A stretch of 63,184 nt of DNA from contig JAMPXJ010000028.1 of NCBI GenBank assembly GCA_023701205.1, positions 1 to 63,184 of the forward strand, in the 5' to 3' direction. This DNA is from Oligoflexia bacterium (GTDB taxonomy: Bacteria > Bdellovibrionota > UBA1018). A model generated the notes under the pieces. The model was not told the origin of the DNA. It was given only the letters and a program-made list of their open reading frames with translations, and made no database searches. Position 1 is the stretch's first letter. Each line of letters starts with the position of its first letter. Below are positions 33,979 through 42,596 of this stretch, piece by piece. Both the position numbers and the translations under genes were made by a program.

Positions 33979-35847
33979 TCAGGCCCGTTTGGAGGCGAGC
34001 GCGGCCGCCGTGACGTGCAGGCCCGCCTTGAGCAGGCGCTGGCACTCTTCAAGCGCGCGCGCGCGATACGCGGGGCTTTCAAAGTACTCGCGCATCGTCG
34101 CGCTCACGGGGACGACCTGCGGCGCCGGCTCCCAGCGCAGCTGGGTGTCGTCCGCGAAGCGGAGCCCGTCCTGCTGGACGATCTCGGAGGCGGACCAGAG
34201 ATGGAAGCGGAAGAAGACCTGCCGCATCGCCAGGAGCCGGCCCTCCCGCAGGGGATCGAGAAAATGAGCCCAGCGGGAGGCGATGGCGGCACCGTGATAA
34301 TGCGAGGGCATGCTGAGGATGCCGTCGAGCTCCTTGCGCCGGCACGCCTGCACGAGCAGCTCCATCACGTCCTCGGCGATCCCGAGGCCCGGCCGCGCCT
34401 GGCCGGGAAGCCTCGGATGATGCGAGCTGAATTCCGCCCTCGGATGCTGCAGCAGCAGCCAGTTCACGTTGAGCAGCCGGAAATCGCGCGGGATCCCGCT
34501 CCAGGGCGGCGCGGGCGCGTCCGTGCGCCCCACGACGAGCTCGAGCAGGAGCTCCGTCCCCGAGCTCAGGCGGAGGACCTGCCGGTCCGGGTCGGCCAGC
34601 TCGGTCCGCAGCCGGATGTCGGAGTAACCGAGCTCGCGGATCTTCGGGAGGATCCCGTACTTTTCGAAGGCGAACTCGAGCCCCTGCTCCGAATAGAGAT
34701 CGAGGAACTGTCGCGAGCGGGTGAGGCGGCCCAGGTCGCCCAGGAGCTCGGCCTCCTCGCCGAGGCCGGAGTCTCCTCCTGTTCCGCCGGACTCCTCGAG
34801 CGATCGGGCGATCTCCGAGAAGCGGCTGCGCAGATCCGGCTGCCAATCGGTGCGGGCGCGGGCGCGCCCTTTCCTGAGATAGGAGACGAAGTTGGCCGTG
34901 CATTGCCACGAAAGCGGCGAGTAGCCGCCCCCGAGCGCGACTATCAAGCTCGCGTCGAGTGCACGCGCGCACTCGTGCACCAAGCGGTCGCGCGAAAGCA
35001 CGCCTTGGGGCGTGAGCGCGAACGTTCCGAGCCGGTCTCCCGCGAGCACGTCATTGCCGGCGATATAGAAGATCAGTTCCGGTCGATGCCGCGCGAGGGC
35101 GGCGGGGAGGGTTTTCTTGAGCGTTTCGAGATAGACCTCGTCCGTGGCGCCCGGCGGGAGCAGGAGCTCCAGGTTCGACTCTCCCGCTTCGGGATCCCAC
35201 ACCGCCCCGTGGAGCGAATAGGTCAGCACCGAGCGATCGCGCGCGAAGATGCGGAGATTGCCGTTGCCCTGGTGGAAATCCAGATCGACGATCGCGATGG
35301 GACGCGCGTAGCCGTCTTTGCGGAGCGAGGCGATGGCGATGGCTACGTCGTTGAAGACGCAGTAGCCCGAGCCGCGCGCGGCCTCCGCGTGATGGAAGCC
35401 TCCGCCGACGTTGATCCCGATCTCGACCTCTCCGGCTACGACCGCGCGCGCCGCGGCCACGGTGCCTCCGACGGCGCGGCGATGGGCGCGCAGGAGCTGG
35501 TCGGCCTCGTCCTCCGTCACCGGGTAGCCGAAGATCCTCTGCAACGTGGCAGGCTGGGTCACCTGCTCGAGGTAATCCTCGGGATGCACCAGGCGCAGCT
35601 CCTCGAAGAGCGCGAGAGGGCTTGCGTGGACGAACGGGCGCGGGATGATTCCGCGCTCCACGAGCTTGCCCAGCAGCAGGGGATTGCGATCGGGCAGAAG
35701 TCCGGTGAGCTGAAACGCGGCCGCGAGTCCGGGCGGATCATAATGCGGGTGATACCACAGGCCCACCGTTCGGCGGAGCCGGCGCGTCCAGAGCGCTTTC
35801 AGGCCGGAGAGCTTCGGGAACTTCAGTTTTTCTGGAGCTCGCCGCAC
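33979..35847 (-). CDS. Histone-deacetylase-fold protein with large C-terminal extension
   Basis: 622 residues from GTG 35847. Residues about 25-330 carry the full HDAC/acetoin-utilisation deacetylase signature: GGGFHHAEAARGSGYCVFND (His-His pair), DLDFHQGNGN and AGNDVLAGDRLG (zinc Asp, His, Asp), and GGGYSP (transition-state Tyr). It should hydrolyse an acetylated amine such as acetyl-lysine or acetylpolyamine. The remaining 290 residues are unrecognised; they include GILSMPSHYHGAAIASRWA and FRFHLWSASEIVQ, which look like a separate folded domain. Its start overlaps the DUF3347 gene stop by 25 bases. Confidence 0.88.
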   Translation of the reverse strand: MRRAPEKLKFPKLSGLKALWTRRLRRTVGLWYHPHYDPPGLAAAFQLTGLLPDRNPLLLGKLVERGIIPRPFVHASPLALFEELRLVHPEDYLEQVTQPATLQRIFGYPVTEDEADQLLRAHRRAVGGTVAAARAVVAGEVEIGINVGGGFHHAEAARGSGYCVFNDVAIAIASLRKDGYARPIAIVDLDFHQGNGNLRIFARDRSVLTYSLHGAVWDPEAGESNLELLLPPGATDEVYLETLKKTLPAALARHRPELIFYIAGNDVLAGDRLGTFALTPQGVLSRDRLVHECARALDASLIVALGGGYSPLSWQCTANFVSYLRKGRARARTDWQPDLRSRFSEIARSLEESGGTGGDSGLGEEAELLGDLGRLTRSRQFLDLYSEQGLEFAFEKYGILPKIRELGYSDIRLRTELADPDRQVLRLSSGTELLLELVVGRTDAPAPPWSGIPRDFRLLNVNWLLLQHPRAEFSSHHPRLPGQARPGLGIAEDVMELLVQACRRKELDGILSMPSHYHGAAIASRWAHFLDPLREGRLLAMRQVFFRFHLWSASEIVQQDGLRFADDTQLRWEPAPQVVPVSATMREYFESPAYRARALEECQRLLKAGLHVTAAALASKRA

Positions 35848-36257
35848 TCGAGCATGCCGGTGCCGTAATAGGGATTACGGATGGCGCCTTTCTTCTGCAG
35901 CCACTTCGCCTTGGCCATCGAGCAATAGACGGTCTGCACCTCGGCGGGCTTCGCCGTGGCGGCCCAGGCGGTCATCGGCGCGGAAAGCTGCTTGAAGCCG
36001 TTTCGCGCGTCCGCGAGGGTTTTCGCGTGAGCGAGCGTGCGCGCAGCCGTGGCGATCTCCTTTGCACCGGGCGCGCTGGAGGAGGCCTTTTCGAGAGCGC
36101 GCGCGGCCTCCGCGACGCCCTCGACGGAATCCTTCGCCAGCGTCTCCTGGATCGTCAGATAAGGCGCGAGCAGGTCCGGACCGCCGGCGGCCAGGGCCGG
36201 CTGCGGAAGCAGACTGAAGCTCAGGGCGAGAACAAGAAGGTGGAAAGCGTTCTTCAT
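35823..36257 (-). CDS. DUF3347-domain exported protein
   Basis: 144 residues from ATG 36257. Signal peptide (FHLLVLALSFSLLPQPALA, then AG). The mature helical domain ends with the DUF3347 pattern VYCSMAKAKWLQKKGAIRNP then YYGTGMLECGE. In this family the Cys and Met residues of the C-terminal motif often accompany metal or copper-efflux systems, but the function is not established. It overlaps the HDAC-like gene, implying co-transcription. Confidence 0.8.
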   Translation of the reverse strand: MKNAFHLLVLALSFSLLPQPALAAGGPDLLAPYLTIQETLAKDSVEGVAEAARALEKASSSAPGAKEIATAARTLAHAKTLADARNGFKQLSAPMTAWAATAKPAEVQTVYCSMAKAKWLQKKGAIRNPYYGTGMLECGELQKN

Positions 36258-36273
36258 CGTCCCAAGATACGCC

Positions 36274-36290
36274 GCCCCGTTTGCCGGGGC
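36274..36290. terminator. GC hairpin between HD-GYP and DUF3347 genes
   Basis: GCCCCG-TTTGC-CGGGGC forms a 6-bp GC stem with a 5-base loop, without a T-tract on either strand. It is a weak terminator or attenuator candidate in the 70-base gap. Confidence 0.25.
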
Positions 36291-36327
36291 AAGGGCTTCG
36301 GGCACGGGAGAGGGAACGCCGCGGGCG

Positions 36328-37479
36328 TCAGGCCGCTTCCTTGACCGATTCCTTGAGAAGCTGCGCGGCTTGGGTTTCGACGAGGTTGAGCGCGGACTTG
36401 CGGGCATCCGCGGCGGCCGCGCTGCGGATCCAGGAGATGACGGCGGAAAAAACGTCCGGATTGAAATACTCCGGGAAGGTCCGCGCCTGTTCCAGGCCTT
36501 CGAGCATGGCGAAGGTCTCCTTGAGGGTGCGGCGCGAGCCGTCCCATTGGCCCGAGGCGAAGGAATCCAGGATGTCAGCCATCGCGAGCAGCTGGGCCAC
36601 GTCGTCGATCTGGAAGCCGTTGAGCTTGCGCGGATAGCCCGACCCATCGAACTTCTCATGATGCTGCGAGATGAGGGTCTTGACCCGGGCGGGAATCTCG
36701 GGGGCGAACTGCTGGATGAGCTCGAGGCTCGCCGACACATGCGCGGCGTAAGCGCGCTGCTCCTCGGGCTTGAAGGTGTTCCAGGCCTTGCCAGCGAGAT
36801 GGGCGTCCAGCTGGGTCATTCCGATGTCATGCAGCAGGCCCGCGAGCGCGAGGTCGGCGAGCAGCTCGGCGTCGATGCGCCCGAAAGCCATGGCGAAAAG
36901 AACCGCGAAGGTCGAAACGTTGGCCGCATGCTCGAAATCGGGGTCGGCGGAGGCCAGCTTCCAGATCTCGGCGATCTGGTGGCGCGCGGTCTGGCCCGTG
37001 CGGTCGAGCAGGTCCTCGAGCAGCTCGGAAACGGCTTCGCGCAACGCGAGGTTGGTGAGGTTCTGGGTGCGATGGCTGTCGGGCTGGGCGCTCTGGCGGA
37101 GCATCTCCTGGGCGAGGTTGCCGATCCGCTCGGCCTTGGCCTCCTCGGGGAGTTCCGCCGTCCCGAGCGTTTCGCCGATGTGCTGGCCGAGTACCTCGAT
37201 CGTGTGAGCCGGCGCGGTGACGCTCTCGCGCGCCTGCGGCGGATTCACGTAAGCCTCGTAGCGCTCGGAGTCGCCGCGGTAGACCCAGAACTTCTCGATT
37301 CCCTTGGCGCGGTTTTTCTCCAGGAAGGCGTCCGTCACGAGATCCCCGGCGGTGCGCCAGAGCATCAGGTGCATGCTTTGCGGGAAGTAGAGATGGATGT
37401 CGCACGGCAGGGGCTCGCCAGCCTTGAGGTCCGCGAGATTGCCGGAAACGAAATCCTCGATATTCCTGGACTTGGGCAA
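36328..37479 (-). CDS. HD-GYP domain phosphodiesterase
   Basis: 383 residues. Start is TTG 37479, supported by AAGGAG about seven bases before. An N-terminal domain (about 1-110) resembles the partner domain seen before HD-GYP in deltaproteobacteria. The C-terminal HD-GYP domain (about 180-370) has LAGLLHDIGMTQ (HD), AAHVSASLELI, and ISQHHEKFDGSGYPRKLNG (HHE and GYP). Such enzymes usually hydrolyse cyclic di-GMP or other cyclic dinucleotides, controlling motility and surface life. The metal and GYP residues are present, so activity is expected. It lies 17 bases after the 37497 gene and is probably co-transcribed. Confidence 0.9.
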   Translation of the reverse strand: MPKSRNIEDFVSGNLADLKAGEPLPCDIHLYFPQSMHLMLWRTAGDLVTDAFLEKNRAKGIEKFWVYRGDSERYEAYVNPPQARESVTAPAHTIEVLGQHIGETLGTAELPEEAKAERIGNLAQEMLRQSAQPDSHRTQNLTNLALREAVSELLEDLLDRTGQTARHQIAEIWKLASADPDFEHAANVSTFAVLFAMAFGRIDAELLADLALAGLLHDIGMTQLDAHLAGKAWNTFKPEEQRAYAAHVSASLELIQQFAPEIPARVKTLISQHHEKFDGSGYPRKLNGFQIDDVAQLLAMADILDSFASGQWDGSRRTLKETFAMLEGLEQARTFPEYFNPDVFSAVISWIRSAAAADARKSALNLVETQAAQLLKESVKEAA

Positions 37480-37496
37480 CCGGCTTCTCCTTTCCG

Positions 37497-38894
37497 CTAT
37501 CCCGTCTTGCTGCGATATGATTCCAGGGCGGCCGCGAGCTTCAGGATCCAGCCCTGCTGACGCTGAGCGAGGAGCAGCATTTTCTTCCGCAGCGCCTCGA
37601 TTTCGCCGGGGGTCGCCCCGCGGTTCTCCATTTCGGCGATCTGCGTCTCGAACTGGCGGATCTGGAAGCGCGCCTCGAAGAACTTCTCCTGAAACGCTTC
37701 GAGCAGGCCTTCGGCATCCGGGGGCGGAAGCGCCGGCGCCGTTCCGATTCCTCCCGAGCGCAGCTCGCGGATCAGGGTCTCGCGATCGTCGAGAAGCTTG
37801 CGCAGCTCCCGGATCTTCACCGCCGCGTCGAGGATAAAACGCTCGCGCGCCTTGTTCTCGGCGCTTTCCGCGCGTGGCCGCGTGTCCAGCGGGGGCGCCG
37901 CTCCCGGCAGCTGCCGCAGATGAGGCAGATTGGGGTTGGGCGTCTCATAGGGGACTTCGCTCACCAGCCCCGCCGCGAGAGGTTCGATCCAGATCGAACG
38001 CGCCTGGCCCGGCTGCCGTTCCGGCGCGGCGCTGCTCAGGAAGCCCACGACGATCTCCAGGTCGTTCGTCTCGGCGATCCAATGGACCCGCAGGAAATCG
38101 GAATAGGCGCCCAGCAGCTGCGCGGGTTTTACGGGCAGGCCGCGCTCCGGCCAGAAGGAGGCGAGCGCGGTCTTGGGGCTCCAGCCCGGCATGGTGTAGC
38201 AAAGCCGCAGGGTGAGGAAGCCCGCGCTGGCGGCCACCTGAAGGTACGCCTTGGGCGAGCTCTGGGTGATCAGCTGATGGAATTCGGTTTTCCCGGGCCC
38301 TTCCTCGTAGATCAGCGACCAGAGCGCGCCCAGGCAGATCCGGAGCGCGTTCGAACGCTGGGTCCATTCATGGTTGCGGAGCTCGGGCAGCGCGAGCACC
38401 GTGTCCATGCGCGCGCCCAGGCCCTGGCCGAGATACCAGCTTTCGCAGTAGACCGGGGTGCCCGGGGGATGCAGCGGGAGCACGCCGCTGCGGCGGCGAT
38501 CCACGATCAGGGCTTTGAGAAGCGTCGCCGTCTGCGCCGGGCTCGCCGAGCCCAGGTCGACGAGGATCGCGCGCAGATGGTCGGCCTGCTCGCCGACCTC
38601 GTAGGCCTGAAGCGGTTCGCAGAAGTAGCCCGCGAACGTGGGTCCGCTCGTGCGCGTCAGACCGTAAAACGCCTCGACGCGGCTCCAGGCGAGGTAGCGG
38701 TACCAGGGCGCCAACACGAGGTGGGGCGTCTTGGTTTCCAGGAGTTTCAAAAGCTCCTCTTCGGTGATGCCGCCGCCGATCATCTGAAGCTCCGCCGTCT
38801 GGCGAAGCGCGTGCACGTGTCGCGCGAGCAGCGCGGCTTTTTCTCGCGAGAGGCGGTCATCGGTGATGAAAAGGACGGTTCCCAGCTTCTTCAT
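37497..38894 (-). CDS. Unknown protein, receiver-like N-terminus and C-terminal coiled coil
   Basis: 465 residues, no signal peptide. Residues 1-120 begin like a receiver fold (GTVLFITDDRLSREKAALLA then MIGGGITEEEL and LVLAPWYRY). The middle (about 120-330) is mixed alpha/beta with many Trp and was not recognised. Residues about 345-460 are coiled coil with a Pro/Gly break. It is followed by the HD-GYP gene after 17 bases, so a role in the same signalling pathway is plausible. It may be a divergent partner regulator; no catalytic motif was seen. Confidence 0.55.
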   Translation of the reverse strand: MKKLGTVLFITDDRLSREKAALLARHVHALRQTAELQMIGGGITEEELLKLLETKTPHLVLAPWYRYLAWSRVEAFYGLTRTSGPTFAGYFCEPLQAYEVGEQADHLRAILVDLGSASPAQTATLLKALIVDRRRSGVLPLHPPGTPVYCESWYLGQGLGARMDTVLALPELRNHEWTQRSNALRICLGALWSLIYEEGPGKTEFHQLITQSSPKAYLQVAASAGFLTLRLCYTMPGWSPKTALASFWPERGLPVKPAQLLGAYSDFLRVHWIAETNDLEIVVGFLSSAAPERQPGQARSIWIEPLAAGLVSEVPYETPNPNLPHLRQLPGAAPPLDTRPRAESAENKARERFILDAAVKIRELRKLLDDRETLIRELRSGGIGTAPALPPPDAEGLLEAFQEKFFEARFQIRQFETQIAEMENRGATPGEIEALRKKMLLLAQRQQGWILKLAAALESYRSKTG

Positions 38895-38971
38895 AAGGCG
38901 GCGGTACGGGGGTACCGCTCATCTTCTTATCGGCTTGCGGGGAGGGGAACCTTGAGTGTAATTGCTTGTTT

Positions 38972-40564
38972 ATGAGCCAAACCCATTACGTCACCACCGC
39001 GATCGTTTATCCAAACAGCCGGATCCATGTCGGCTGGGCCTGGGAATGCCTGGGTGCGGATTGGCTCGTCAGAAGCTTGAAACTTCAGGGGAAAGACGCG
39101 TTTTTCGCCACCGGAATGGACGAGCATTCGCTGAATGTGCAGCGCGCCGCCGAGCGTCAAGGTCTCACCCCGAAAGTCTACTGCGATCAGATGGCCGAGG
39201 ATATCCAGCGGGTGCTCCGCCAGATGGGCATGAGCTACGACCGTTTCATCCGGACCTCCGACCCGGATCACGAGTGGGTCGTGCAGCAGCTGGTCAAAAG
39301 GGCCTTCGAAAAGGGCGACATCTACAAGGCGAGATACGAAGGCCATTACTGCGAGAGCTGCGAGGCCTTTTACACGGAGAAGGACCTCATCGAAGGCAAC
39401 TGCCCCCAGCACGGCAAACCGCCGAAATGGATCACCGAGGAGAACTACTTCTTCCGGCTTTCGAAATATCAGGAGCCGCTTCTCAAGCTTTTCGAGGAGC
39501 ACCCGGAGTTCATCCAGCCGGACTATCGCCGCGCGGAACTCGTGAACTTCATCAAAGCCGGCCTCAAGGACTTCTCGGTCTCGCGCTCGACGTTCACCTG
39601 GGGGATTCCGCTCCCATTCGAGCCGCAGCACGTCGTTTACGTCTGGTTCGACGCGCTCATCAACTATCTCACCGCCGCGGGCTTCGAGTACAAGCTCAAG
39701 GAACCCGACGGCGCGCGTGCGCGCGAGTTCGAGGCCCGCTGGGCGGGGGCCGTGCACATCATCGGCAAGGACATCTCGCGTTTCCATTGCGTATATTGGC
39801 CGGCGATGCTGATGTCGCTCGATCTCCCGCTCCCGAAGCAGGTCTTCGCCCACGGTTTCATCACGCTCAAGGGCGACAAGATGTCCAAGAGCACGGGCGT
39901 GATGGTGACGCCTGACGAAGTGGTCGCCGTGACCGGGCCCGACCCGTTCCGCTACTACATGCTCGCCGAGAACCGCTTCTCCGAGGACGGCAACTTCACC
40001 TGGGAGGCGCTGCTCTCCAAGGCGAACGCGGATCTCGCCAACGACTGGGGCAATCTCGTCAATCGCTCGATCAATATGGCGCGCAAGTATTTCCCGGACG
40101 AGGCGCTCGCGATGCCGGCGCCCTCGGCGGCGGGGAGCGCTTCAGCTGCCGCGAGTGGCGCGGCCGAGGTGCGCGCGTCCTTCGAGAAGCTCCCTGCGGA
40201 ACTCGCCGACGCGATTCGCCGGATCGATCCGGGCGCTTACGCCGCGGCCTGCACGGCGCGCTCGCGCGTGCTGAATCTCTACATCGATCGCACGAAGCCT
40301 TGGGCACTCGCGAAGGCGGCGACTCCCGAGTCCCGCGCGGAGCTGCAGTGGGTTCTTTACACGCTGCTCGAAGGCATCCGCTGGACCGCGACCGCGCTTT
40401 TGCCGCTCCTGCCGTTCCGCATGCCGGAGGTCTTCCGCCAGCTCGGGATCGAAGTCCCCGCCGAAAAAGGCGCGCTTTCCGCGCTAAAATGGGGCGAAAA
40501 AACTTATCGCCCGCTGGAGCCGAGTCCGATCTATCCGCGCATCGAACTTCCGAAGACGGAGTGA
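38972..40564 (+). CDS. metG: Methionyl-tRNA synthetase with altered HIGH motif
   Basis: 530 residues from ATG 38972. Class I catalytic core: HIGH region RIHVGWAWECLGAD, TGMDEHSLNVQRAAE, a zinc knuckle (HYCESCEAF with NCPQHG), VYVWFDALINYLTAAGF, HIIGKDISRFHCVYWPAML, and KMSKS intact in KGDKMSKSTGVM. A C-terminal anticodon helix bundle follows; the EMAP-like tRNA-binding extension is absent. It charges tRNA-Met. The HIGH motif reads HVGW, with Trp replacing the last His; related actinobacterial enzymes have HLGY. The order of MetRS hallmarks makes the assignment secure. No other metG is in the window. Confidence 0.93.
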   Translation: MSQTHYVTTAIVYPNSRIHVGWAWECLGADWLVRSLKLQGKDAFFATGMDEHSLNVQRAAERQGLTPKVYCDQMAEDIQRVLRQMGMSYDRFIRTSDPDHEWVVQQLVKRAFEKGDIYKARYEGHYCESCEAFYTEKDLIEGNCPQHGKPPKWITEENYFFRLSKYQEPLLKLFEEHPEFIQPDYRRAELVNFIKAGLKDFSVSRSTFTWGIPLPFEPQHVVYVWFDALINYLTAAGFEYKLKEPDGARAREFEARWAGAVHIIGKDISRFHCVYWPAMLMSLDLPLPKQVFAHGFITLKGDKMSKSTGVMVTPDEVVAVTGPDPFRYYMLAENRFSEDGNFTWEALLSKANADLANDWGNLVNRSINMARKYFPDEALAMPAPSAAGSASAAASGAAEVRASFEKLPAELADAIRRIDPGAYAAACTARSRVLNLYIDRTKPWALAKAATPESRAELQWVLYTLLEGIRWTATALLPLLPFRMPEVFRQLGIEVPAEKGALSALKWGEKTYRPLEPSPIYPRIELPKTE

Positions 40565-40581
40565 GCGGGACAGCGCCGCTC
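40563..40581 (+). terminator. Hairpin after metG
   Basis: GAGCGG-GACAGCG-CCGCTC starts at the metG stop codon and is followed by AT-rich ATTGCAATTTGCATTTG. It is a moderate intrinsic-terminator candidate. Confidence 0.4.
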
Positions 40582-40705
40582 ATTGCAATTTGCATTTGAG
40601 GCATCTTGTCTCCTGCGCTTCCGCGGCGGGAACTCCTTGGAGATTTCTTCTGCTTTTCGAAATTAGGGGGTTGATTTTTTGGCGCTCAGGGGGTCAACTG
40701 AATCT

Positions 40706-40725
40706 CGTTAGGCAGTTCGCTAACG
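40706..40725. promoter_or_regulatory. Inverted repeat, candidate operator of cytochrome-porin operon
   Basis: CGTTAG-N8-CTAACG is a perfect 6+6 dyad, 77 bases before the start of the cytochrome-porin gene, in a 237-base intergenic region. Spacing suits a dimeric regulator. Nearby GTTGA (about 40671) and TCAAC (about 40694) add a second weaker dyad. No sigma-54 -24/-12 pair was found here. Confidence 0.4.
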
Positions 40726-40801
40726 GCATTGCACAACCAGGCGATGGACGAGCGTGCTTTTTTTCGGCGTCTTGTCCTCGCTCATGAGGAGACTAAGAGC
40801 T

Positions 40802-42082
40802 ATGAAAGCATCCCGTTTGATTTTCGGGACTGTTGCTATTCTGTTCGGAATGACGGTCCTGAATTCCAATTCAGCCTTCGCGGTGTCCCAGTGGACCCGG
40901 AAATACAAGACGTCGTGCACGACCTGCCATACGATGTTCCCCCGCCTCAACTACTACGGCGAAAAGTTCAAGATGAACGGCTACCAGGACATGACCACCG
41001 AGGAGCCGGATGGCTCCACGGCCGGCAAGAAGTCCTACGGCAATACCGTCATCGGTCTGGTCGAGAACTATTTCGGCGTGCGCGTGAACATGGTTCCCGT
41101 GCAGTATGAGACTAAAGGCGCCACCGTCGGCGCCTCGGACAAAAAAGACAAGTGGACCTTGGGTCAGACCCCCTGGCTCCAGTTCTTCACGGCCGGCACG
41201 ATCCTAAAGAACGTCTCGATCTTCGACGAGTTCGAGATCGGCCCGACGAGCGCCACCGCGGTCGGCGTCAAGCACGGCTGGTTCACCCTGGGCTTCCACA
41301 ACGTGATCGGCGAGCGCGGCATGGTCAACTTCCGCGTCGGCCGGATCTCGCCCAAGGACTGGACGTCTTTCTCCAACCGCCTGCGCATTTATCCGGACAT
41401 CACGGCGAACCCGGATAAGTTCAAGTCTTCGCTCGGAGGCTCGGGCGCTGCGGAGTCGGCCGAAACCTCGCAGTCCACGAACGGCATCGACTACTACGGC
41501 ACCAACGGCCTGCTGATCTGGGCCTTCGGCGCGGGTAATCCGAACTACACCAACGAGAACCGCTACCTCAACTACTGGGCCTCGCTCCGCGCGAACGTCC
41601 ATTCGGAAGAGTCGGACTTCGAAGGCAGCTCCGTTTCGTTCCATGCTTACAAAGGCACGGATACCGGCGCGGCCGGCACCGTCGTGAACCATTATACCCG
41701 GTTTGAGCCGGCGATGAACCTCCGGTACAAGGACTCGGAGATCGTCGCGGCGTATAACTTCGGCACGGACAGTAACTACACCCTGGTGAACACCGCCCGC
41801 GAGCGCAAGTTCAAAGGCTTCACCGCGATCGCGGTGTACCAGATGACCGAGTGGTTCCGTCCGGGCGTTCAGTACGATCGTATCTGGCAGGATCACGAAG
41901 ATCAGAACGGCGCGACCTTCACCGATTTCAGTGGCGAGAAGGCCCGCTTCGCGGTCAACCTGGGCTTCCGCCCGGCGGACGTGTTCCAGGTCTTCGCTGC
42001 GGCTGATTACGACGTTCGAGCCGGCATCGCCGACACGAGCCGTAACAACAAGTACACTCTGACCCTCAGGACGATGTTCTAA
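40802..42082 (+). CDS. Outer-membrane porin fused to monohaem cytochrome c (Cyc2-like architecture)
   Basis: 426 residues from ATG 40802, with GAGGAG about 15 bases upstream. The signal peptide ends near NSAFA-VS. Right after it is one c-haem site, SCTTCHTMFPRLNYYGEKF, at mature residue about 10. The remaining 350 residues are beta-barrel-like: repeated amphipathic strands, Gly/Asn/Tyr-rich turns and a terminal Phe (LTLRTMF). One polypeptide with an N-terminal c-haem plus a porin barrel is the design of Cyc2-type outer-membrane cytochromes, which pass electrons across the outer membrane. Strong iron-oxidiser-specific features were not tested, so donor or acceptor is unknown. Its stop overlaps the next start (TAATG). 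Confidence 0.82.
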   Translation: MKASRLIFGTVAILFGMTVLNSNSAFAVSQWTRKYKTSCTTCHTMFPRLNYYGEKFKMNGYQDMTTEEPDGSTAGKKSYGNTVIGLVENYFGVRVNMVPVQYETKGATVGASDKKDKWTLGQTPWLQFFTAGTILKNVSIFDEFEIGPTSATAVGVKHGWFTLGFHNVIGERGMVNFRVGRISPKDWTSFSNRLRIYPDITANPDKFKSSLGGSGAAESAETSQSTNGIDYYGTNGLLIWAFGAGNPNYTNENRYLNYWASLRANVHSEESDFEGSSVSFHAYKGTDTGAAGTVVNHYTRFEPAMNLRYKDSEIVAAYNFGTDSNYTLVNTARERKFKGFTAIAVYQMTEWFRPGVQYDRIWQDHEDQNGATFTDFSGEKARFAVNLGFRPADVFQVFAAADYDVRAGIADTSRNNKYTLTLRTMF

Positions 42083-42489
42083 TGAGCATCGCCGGGAAAA
42101 TCGGAAGTGGATTGGCGCTCCTCGCGGTCCTGGGCTTTGCCCTGGGCCTCGGGGGGCTCCCGGCCCAGGCGGCGGATCAGGCCAAGGCACTCGAGTCCTT
42201 CAAGGATCGCAAGTGCACCGAATGCCACGGTCTGACCTCGCACGGGATCGGCAAACCCGAGAAGAAAGCCGAAGCCGAGGAAGAGGGCGAGAAGGAAGCC
42301 CCCGATCTGGCCAAGCTTTCGGACGAGGTGATGAAGAAGGCCGACCCGGCCGCGTTCATCACGGCCTATCTCAAGAAAAAAGAGAAGCTCCACGACAAGC
42401 AGCACAAGAAGATGTTCAAGGGCAATATGGAAGAGCTCAAGAACCTCTCCGAGTTCCTTGTCGAAGGTGCGAAGAAGAAGGCGAAATAG
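42082..42489 (+). CDS. Small periplasmic c-type cytochrome
   Basis: 135 residues. Signal peptide (LALLAVLGFALGLGGLPAQA, then AD). One haem site, DRKCTECHGLTSHGIGKP, a short Lys/Glu-rich insertion, then helices ending in KKMFKGNMEELKNLSEFL. A Met there is the likely sixth haem ligand, as in class I cytochromes c. Very basic C-terminus (GAKKKAK). Translationally coupled to the cytochrome-porin (shared TAATG), so it is most likely the periplasmic electron carrier that serves that protein. Confidence 0.85.
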   Translation: MSIAGKIGSGLALLAVLGFALGLGGLPAQAADQAKALESFKDRKCTECHGLTSHGIGKPEKKAEAEEEGEKEAPDLAKLSDEVMKKADPAAFITAYLKKKEKLHDKQHKKMFKGNMEELKNLSEFLVEGAKKKAK

Positions 42490-42512
42490 CTTTTCGCTTT
42501 CGATCCTCAGAG

Positions 42513-42551
42513 AGCCCGGGCAGCGCCTTGCAGCATGCCCGGGCTTTTCTT
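42513..42551 (+). terminator. Strong intrinsic terminator after cytochrome operon
   Basis: AGCCCGGGCA (42513-42522) pairs perfectly with TGCCCGGGCT (42536-42545), a 10-bp GC-rich stem with a 13-base loop, followed by TTTCTTT. This ends the cytochrome-porin operon before the histidine kinase gene. Confidence 0.88.
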
Positions 42552-42596
42552 TAGCTATCGCCAATTGCCCGTCACGTTTGGTATCCTTTTCACCAG

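Noticed and set aside
34015..35868. 617-codon plus-strand frame opposite the HDAC-like gene
   Set aside because: Antisense of a gene with complete catalytic motifs; low-complexity Glu/Arg/Leu translation.
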